Assembly (NCBI RefSeq): GCF_000373585.1
Contig: NZ_KB891962.1
Span: forward strand, 1 to 64,000
Origin: Streptomyces sp. MspMP-M5
GTDB taxonomy: Bacteria > Actinomycetota > Actinomycetes > Streptomycetales > Streptomycetaceae
DNA length: 64,000 bases
Reading direction: 5' to 3'
Positions within the stretch are counted from its first letter, which is position 1, and each line of letters begins with the position of its first letter. Positions 59,902 to 64,000 of the stretch are shown piece after piece. Below the pieces are notes generated by a model that worked only from the letters and a program-made list of their open reading frames with translations, did no database searches and was not told the DNA's origin. A program made the position numbers and the translations under genes.

Positions 59902-60506
59902 GTCCGGCCGTCCAGGCTGACGCTCACCCGCAGCCCCTTGAGGCGGAAGTTGCCGCCGGTGGCGGACCAGGCGTGCGACTTGACGCCGGCCACCTCGATG
60001 TCGCCTGCCTGGAGCCCGAACTTCCCCCGCGGGCCCCTGACCCCCGGCACCGAGTCGAGGGTGCCGGCGTCCCGGCCGATCTGGGCGGTGCCGAACCGGG
60101 CGTCGCCGACCAGGTCCTCCCCGTCGATGACGAGGTTGTCGGCGCGCACCGGTCCGGCGTCGCCGCCCGCGGTCAGCTTGAACACCACCGTCCCCAGCGG
60201 GGTCTTCACCTGCGCCGCCTGGCAGATGTCGGAGAGGTGTGCCCGGCCGATGCCCAGCAGGGCCACCGGGTGGCCGTGGTCGTCGGTGTCGCGGTCGGTG
60301 TGCACGTACGAGGCGAGACCGGTGCTGGTCAGTTTGCCCGAGGCGACCTGGAAGTTGGTGCCGGACACCGCGAAGGACGCGGCCAGCACGCCCTGTGCCA
60401 TCACGGTGGCCAGTGCGCCGACGGCGAGGACGGCGGGCACCGCCACCGCCGCGGTCTTCTTCCAGGAGGTCCGTCCTTCGGGCGCGTTGCCGTTCGGTGT
60501 GCTCAC
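59892..60506 (-). CDS. DUF6230-family exported protein
   Basis: 204 residues. An N-terminal membrane anchor (about 17-42, AVAVPAVLAVGALATVMAQG) is followed by a beta-rich domain starting LAASFAVSGTNFQVASGKLT. C95 and the C-terminal Cys (DGRTCF) can form a disulphide. It is translated just ahead of the DUF6114 gene with overlapping ends. A divergent TetR gene and the palindrome at 60596-60610 control the pair, by inference. Function unknown. Confidence 0.86.
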   Translation of the reverse strand: MSTPNGNAPEGRTSWKKTAAVAVPAVLAVGALATVMAQGVLAASFAVSGTNFQVASGKLTSTGLASYVHTDRDTDDHGHPVALLGIGRAHLSDICQAAQVKTPLGTVVFKLTAGGDAGPVRADNLVIDGEDLVGDARFGTAQIGRDAGTLDSVPGVRGPRGKFGLQAGDIEVAGVKSHAWSATGGNFRLKGLRVSVSLDGRTCF

Positions 60507-60595
60507 TGCGTCCTCCCCGGGGCAGCGGTCGAATGCGCGAGGGAAGTGCTGGGTGGAGCCGTCCGCGGGGGTCCGCCGCAGACCGGATGTTGCAC

Positions 60596-60610
60596 ATGAC
60601 GTTCTGTCAT
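60596..60610. promoter_or_regulatory. TetR operator in DUF6230/tetR divergent region
   Basis: ATGAC-GTTCT-GTCAT is a perfect 5-bp-arm palindrome 41 bp upstream of the TetR start and 90 bp from the DUF6230 start. Confidence 0.55.
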
Positions 60611-60650
60611 ACTGCGCAAAAATCCTGGCAGTTGGAGACTAGGGCGGATT

Positions 60651-61307
60651 TTGAATAAGAGTCAACAGCGCGGACGGACGGCCTCGCGGGAGGCCCGCGG
60701 CACCGACCGCTCCCAGGCACGCCGTGCCGAACTGATCGCCACCGGGAAGAAGCTGTTCGCCGACACCTCGTACGACGCGCTGTCCATGGACGACATCGCG
60801 CGCCAGGCAGGGGTCGCCAAGGGCCTGATCTACTACTACTTCACCAACAAGCGCGGCTACTACTTAGCGATCATCGAGGACGCGGTGGCCGAACTGGTCG
60901 AGCGCGCCGGCAGCACCCACGACCTGCCGCCCGTCGAACGCGTCCGGCGCACCGTCGACGGCTATCTGCGCTACGCCCAGCACCACCAGGCCGCGTACCG
61001 CACGATGGTGACCGGCGGGGTCGGCTTCGACGCGGAGGTGCTGGCCATCCGTGCCCGGGTCCGGGCCGGCCTGCTGGGCACCATCGCGCGCGGTGCCTGG
61101 GGCCGGGAGGAGGTGCCGGTACTCGCCCGCACGGCGCTGACCGGCTGGCTCTCCAGCGTCGAGGGCGTCACCCTCGACTGGATCGAGGAGCAGGAGCTGC
61201 CGCGTGAGACGGTGGTGTCGCTGCTGGTGCGCGGACTGGGCGACACCCTGCGTCTGATAGAGGAGCTCGAGCCGAGCTGCCCGGCGCCGCCCCGGCCACG
61301 TGCCTGA
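60651..61307 (+). CDS. TetR-family regulator with TTG start and TTA codon
   Basis: 218 residues. The HTH is LIATGKKLFADTSYDALSMD then DIARQAGVAKGLIYYYFTNK (about 28-67). The start is TTG 60651; no ATG or GTG in frame would keep the HTH. Leu72 is encoded by TTA (60864-60866), so translation should depend on bldA tRNA. Divergent from the DUF6230-DUF6114 pair, which it probably represses. This would tie that cell-surface pair to development. Confidence 0.9.
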   Translation: MNKSQQRGRTASREARGTDRSQARRAELIATGKKLFADTSYDALSMDDIARQAGVAKGLIYYYFTNKRGYYLAIIEDAVAELVERAGSTHDLPPVERVRRTVDGYLRYAQHHQAAYRTMVTGGVGFDAEVLAIRARVRAGLLGTIARGAWGREEVPVLARTALTGWLSSVEGVTLDWIEEQELPRETVVSLLVRGLGDTLRLIEELEPSCPAPPRPRA

Positions 61308-61344
61308 TGCAGCATCAATAACCCTACGACCAACTGGACTTGCT

Positions 61345-61380
61345 CGAGCGGGCGGAAGGCCGTCGCCTCCCGCCCGCTCG
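61345..61380. terminator. 11-bp perfect bidirectional terminator
   Basis: CGAGCGGGCGG (61345-61355) pairs with CCGCCCGCTCG (61370-61380). It lies between convergent TetR and chitinase genes; the plus side is followed by GGTTCCCCCGTTTCCC. Confidence 0.85.
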
Positions 61381-61446
61381 GGTTCCCCCGTTTCCCACGG
61401 CGGCTCTCGACGGGGTGGCCGGCCTCGTCCGCGTGGTACGGAGTGC

Positions 61447-62697
61447 CTACTTGATGGCCTTGATCAGCTCACCGTCGAGGGTGTCCCCGCTCAGCTCCCA
61501 GAAGAACGTGCCGCCCAGCCCCTGGGCGTCCTTGTAGGTCATCTTGCTGCCGATGGTCTGCGGGGTGTCGTAACTCCACCACTGGTCACCGCACTTGGCG
61601 TAGGCGGTGCCGCCCACCGTGCCGGTGGCCGGGCAGCGGTCCTTGATCACCTTGTAGTCGTCGATGCCCGCCTCGTACTTCCCGGGTGCCGCGCCGGTCG
61701 CGGTGCCGCCCGGTGCGTCCTGGGTGACGCCCTGCCAGCCGCGCCCGTAGAAGCCGATGCCCAGCAGCAGCTTGTTCGCCGGAACGCCGAGCTTCTTGAG
61801 CTTGGCGATGGTGTCGGTGGTGTTGAACCCGGCCTTCGGTATGCCGTCGTACGACGTCAGCGGGGAGTGCGGGGCGGTCGGGCCCTTGGCGTCCCAGGCA
61901 CCGAAGTAGTCGTAGGTCATGGCGTTGTACCAGTCGACGTACTGGGAGGCGCCGCCGTAGTCCGCGGCGTCCATCTTGCCGCCGTCCGAGGCGTCCGCGG
62001 TGATCGCCGCGGTCACCAGGTTGTCCTGGCCGAACTTCTCCCGGACCGCCTTGAGCACGTCGGTGAAGGCGTCCTTGCCGCTGGTGTCGCAGGTCAGACC
62101 ACAGGCGTTGGGGTACTCCCAGTCGATGTCGATACCGTCGAAGACATCCGCCCAGCGCTTGTCCTTGACCAGGTCGTAGCAGGACTGGGCGAACGCCGCG
62201 GGGTTCTTGGCGGCCTCGCTGAAGCCGCCCGACCAGGTCCAGCCGCCGAACGACCACAGCACCTTGAGGCCGGGGTGCAGCTTCTTGAGCTTGCGCAGCT
62301 GGTTGAAGTTGCCGCGCAGTCCGTTCGGGTCGTCCCAGGTGTCGGCCTTGCCGTCGACGCTCTGGTCGGCGGTGAACGCCTTGTCGTAGTCGGCGTAGGA
62401 GTCGCCGATGGCGCACTTGCCGCCCTGGACGTTGCCGAAGGCGTAGTTGATGTGCGTCAGCCTGTCCGCCGAGCCGGAGGTCTCGACGTTCTTGACCTGG
62501 TAGTTGCGGTCGTAGATCCCCCAGTCGGTGAAGTACCCGACGACCTTGTCGCCGGCCGCCGCGGGGTGGGCGCCGGTGGGGGACGGGTGGGCGGAGGCGG
62601 AGCCGGCGAACAGCGTGCCGGCCAGGGCTGCGGTACACAGCGCGGTCGCGGTGGCGATCAGCTTCCGTGGCGCGCACATCCGATGCGCTCTGAGCAT
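61447..62697 (-). CDS. secreted GH18 chitinase
   Basis: 416 residues with AGGAGAAGAC before the ATG. The signal peptide ends near ASAHPS (about 36). The GH18 barrel carries the catalytic DGIDIDWEYP (187-196, D190, D192 and proton donor E194) and SFGGWTWSGGFS (149-160). The subfamily-A insertion region CPATGTVGGTAYAKCGDQWW is near 340. There is no carbohydrate-binding or FnIII module, so it is a compact enzyme. Two DasR-like boxes upstream fit induction by chitin-derived GlcNAc. It should act together with the LPMO at 46079-46594. Confidence 0.97.
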   Translation of the reverse strand: MLRAHRMCAPRKLIATATALCTAALAGTLFAGSASAHPSPTGAHPAAAGDKVVGYFTDWGIYDRNYQVKNVETSGSADRLTHINYAFGNVQGGKCAIGDSYADYDKAFTADQSVDGKADTWDDPNGLRGNFNQLRKLKKLHPGLKVLWSFGGWTWSGGFSEAAKNPAAFAQSCYDLVKDKRWADVFDGIDIDWEYPNACGLTCDTSGKDAFTDVLKAVREKFGQDNLVTAAITADASDGGKMDAADYGGASQYVDWYNAMTYDYFGAWDAKGPTAPHSPLTSYDGIPKAGFNTTDTIAKLKKLGVPANKLLLGIGFYGRGWQGVTQDAPGGTATGAAPGKYEAGIDDYKVIKDRCPATGTVGGTAYAKCGDQWWSYDTPQTIGSKMTYKDAQGLGGTFFWELSGDTLDGELIKAIK

Positions 62698-62802
62698 GTC
62701 TTCTCCTCGGAGGGGGGCGAGGGCGGAGCATGGGGGCGTTCCGGCCGGCATGCCTGCCGATTTGGCATGAACGCGCAGAACGTTGCTGGAGAAGGTAGAA
62801 GG

Positions 62803-62834
62803 ACTAGACCAGTGAGTCAATGGTTCGGACCAAT
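62803..62834 (-). promoter_or_regulatory. two DasR-like (dre) boxes upstream of the chitinase
   Basis: ACTAGACCAGT (62803-62813), reverse strand ACTGGTCTAGT, and TGGTTCGGACCA (62821-62832) both match the TGGTCTAGACCA core closely. They lie 106-137 bp upstream of the chitinase start, 18-19 bp apart. Confidence 0.7.
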
Positions 62835-63061
62835 TTGCCGGCGGGGACTCCCGGCTCGCCAAACCGCCCGGAACTGCCCGGAGATCGATGATCGACCCGT
62901 GACGCCGGGCCGCCGATCGGGCATACTCCTACCGCCACAGCCGCAGGTCATCGCCTTCCGCGACCCGGAACGCAATCATCGGCGAGGCACGACGGAAACC
63001 GGCGCCGCCGCCTACCCCTGCGCGCGTCGCCGCAGCGCCCGAAAGGGAGGAGAGCGCCGCC

Positions 63062-64000
63062 ATGACCGAGTACGTTCCCCCGCCGGTGGACCGCAGGCTG
63101 CCCACAGAGGAAGCCCGCGACCTGATGGCCCTGGTACGGGAGCTCGCCGAGCGCGAGATCCGGCCAACCGCCGCCGAGGAAGAGGAAGCCGGCCGTTTCC
63201 CGCGCGCCCTGTTCACCCTGCTCTCCGAATCCGGCCTGCTCTCGCTGCCCTACGCCGAGGAGTTCGGCGGCGGCGACCAGCCCTACGAGGTCTACCTCCA
63301 GGTACTGGAGGAGCTCGCGGCCGCCCGGCTCACCGTCGGCCTCGGCGTCAGCGTGCACACGCTCGCCTGCCACGCGCTCGCCGGATTCGGCACCAAGGAG
63401 CAGCGCGCCGAGCACCTGCCGGCCATGCTCGGCGGCGGCCTGCTCGGCGCCTACTGCCTGTCCGAACCGTCCGCCGGCTCCGACGCCGCCTCCCTGACCA
63501 CCCGCGCCACCCGCGAGGGCGACATCTGGACGCTGGAGGGGACCAAGGCGTGGACCACCCACGGCGGGGTGGCCGACTTCTACACCGTGCTGGCCCGCAC
63601 CGGCGACACCGGCCCGCACGGCATCACCGCCTTCCTGGTGCCCGGTGACGCCGAGGGCCTCACGGCCGCCAGGCCCGAGCGCAAGATGGGCATGAAGGGC
63701 TCGCCCACCGCGCAGCTGCACTTCGACCGCGTCCGGGTCCCCGACTCCCGCCGGATCGGCGACGAGGGTCAGGGCTTCACCATCGCGCTCTCCGCCCTGG
63801 ACTCCGGCCGCCTCGGCATCGCCGCCTGCGCCGTCGGCGTCGCCCAGGCGGCGCTGGACGAGGCGCTCATCTACACCGCCGACCGCCGCCAGTTCGGCCG
63901 CCCGATCGTCGACTTCCAGGGCCTGCGGTTCATGCTCGCGGACATGGCGACCCAGGTGGAGGCGGGCCGCGCGCTGTACCTCAGTGCTGCCCGGCTGCGC
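63062..64000 (+). CDS. acyl-CoA dehydrogenase, N-terminal 313 residues, runs off the window
   Basis: ATG 63062 behind GGGAGGAGAG; the frame is open to the window end. The acyl-CoA dehydrogenase N-terminal domain (about 15-125) is followed by the FAD motif YCLSEPSAGSDAASL (about 138-152) and WTTHGGVADFYTVLA (about 169-183). A part of the C-terminal helical domain with LGIAACAVGVAQAAL and RRQFGRPIVDFQGL is present. The catalytic Glu would lie beyond the edge. Likely a beta-oxidation or branched-chain catabolism enzyme. Confidence 0.95.
   Translation, partial: MTEYVPPPVDRRLPTEEARDLMALVRELAEREIRPTAAEEEEAGRFPRALFTLLSESGLLSLPYAEEFGGGDQPYEVYLQVLEELAAARLTVGLGVSVHTLACHALAGFGTKEQRAEHLPAMLGGGLLGAYCLSEPSAGSDAASLTTRATREGDIWTLEGTKAWTTHGGVADFYTVLARTGDTGPHGITAFLVPGDAEGLTAARPERKMGMKGSPTAQLHFDRVRVPDSRRIGDEGQGFTIALSALDSGRLGIAACAVGVAQAALDEALIYTADRRQFGRPIVDFQGLRFMLADMATQVEAGRALYLSAARLR

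Noticed and set aside
1..64000. tRNA, rRNA or CRISPR arrays
   Set aside because: No cloverleaf with GTTCRA/CCA end, no rRNA-like conserved stretches and no spaced direct repeats of 24-40 bp were seen.

Overview
The window is a 64 kb piece of a very GC-rich actinobacterial chromosome, almost certainly Streptomyces. The evidence is strong G/C bias at third codon positions, frequent GTG starts, Tat and lipoprotein signals, abundant TetR/MerR/LacI/LysR regulators, a gamma-butyrolactone synthase/receptor pair, DasR-type chitin boxes and rare TTA codons in two regulators. A 1319-residue epsilon-poly-L-lysine synthetase (pls) points to the S. albulus / S. noursei group. No rRNA, tRNA, CRISPR array or intact prophage was seen. 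The window starts inside an IS630-type transposase and ends inside an acyl-CoA dehydrogenase.

Layout. 0-6 kb is accessory: transposase remnant, F420-type reductase with its MerR regulator, a decayed CHAT-domain gene, a TetR-P450 operon under a 31-bp palindrome, and an RraA-fold protein. 6-11 kb holds signalling and membrane genes (SpoIIE-type phosphatase, M50 protease with CBS domains, PP2C phosphatase). 11-14 kb holds an ABC ATPase relic, phenylalanine hydroxylase, an orphan sugar-binding lipoprotein and an Lrp regulator. 14-30 kb is mostly housekeeping or conserved Streptomyces genes: GH3 glucosidase, FUSC transporter, lactonase, CbiX-like chelatase, GlcNAc-kinase-like protein, scramblase-like protein, uracil-DNA glycosylase, BNR-repeat protein, Old Yellow Enzyme with a divergent ArsR, and a ferredoxin-NADP reductase. 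31-33 kb is a TetR gene followed by about 1.1 kb of lower-GC gene debris, including a frameshifted thiamine-diphosphate enzyme.

33-41 kb is the most distinctive part. On the minus strand, mgtC has a leader with a recognisable M-box Mg2+ riboswitch, a hairpin able to mask a Shine-Dalgarno site, and a 23-codon proline/arginine-rich leader ORF. Then comes the two-gene unit pls plus a secreted M1 zinc aminopeptidase, whose start codon overlaps the pls stop. The peptidase is a good candidate for an epsilon-poly-lysine trimming or self-protection enzyme.

41-64 kb carries stress-type DUF proteins, a LacI-controlled nucleoside hydrolase-MFS operon, a chitin-active LPMO and, 15 kb away, a GH18 chitinase that both have DasR-like boxes. 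It also carries an AfsA/ScbR-like pair, PolX, a nitronate monooxygenase, LysR, and an acetaldehyde-type dehydrogenase with a GAF regulator (a DUF779 protein lies 7 kb away). A 162-bp hairpin element supplies the stop codon of that GAF regulator. A DUF6230/DUF6114 pair faces a TetR gene. Several convergent gene pairs are separated by very long perfect hairpins.
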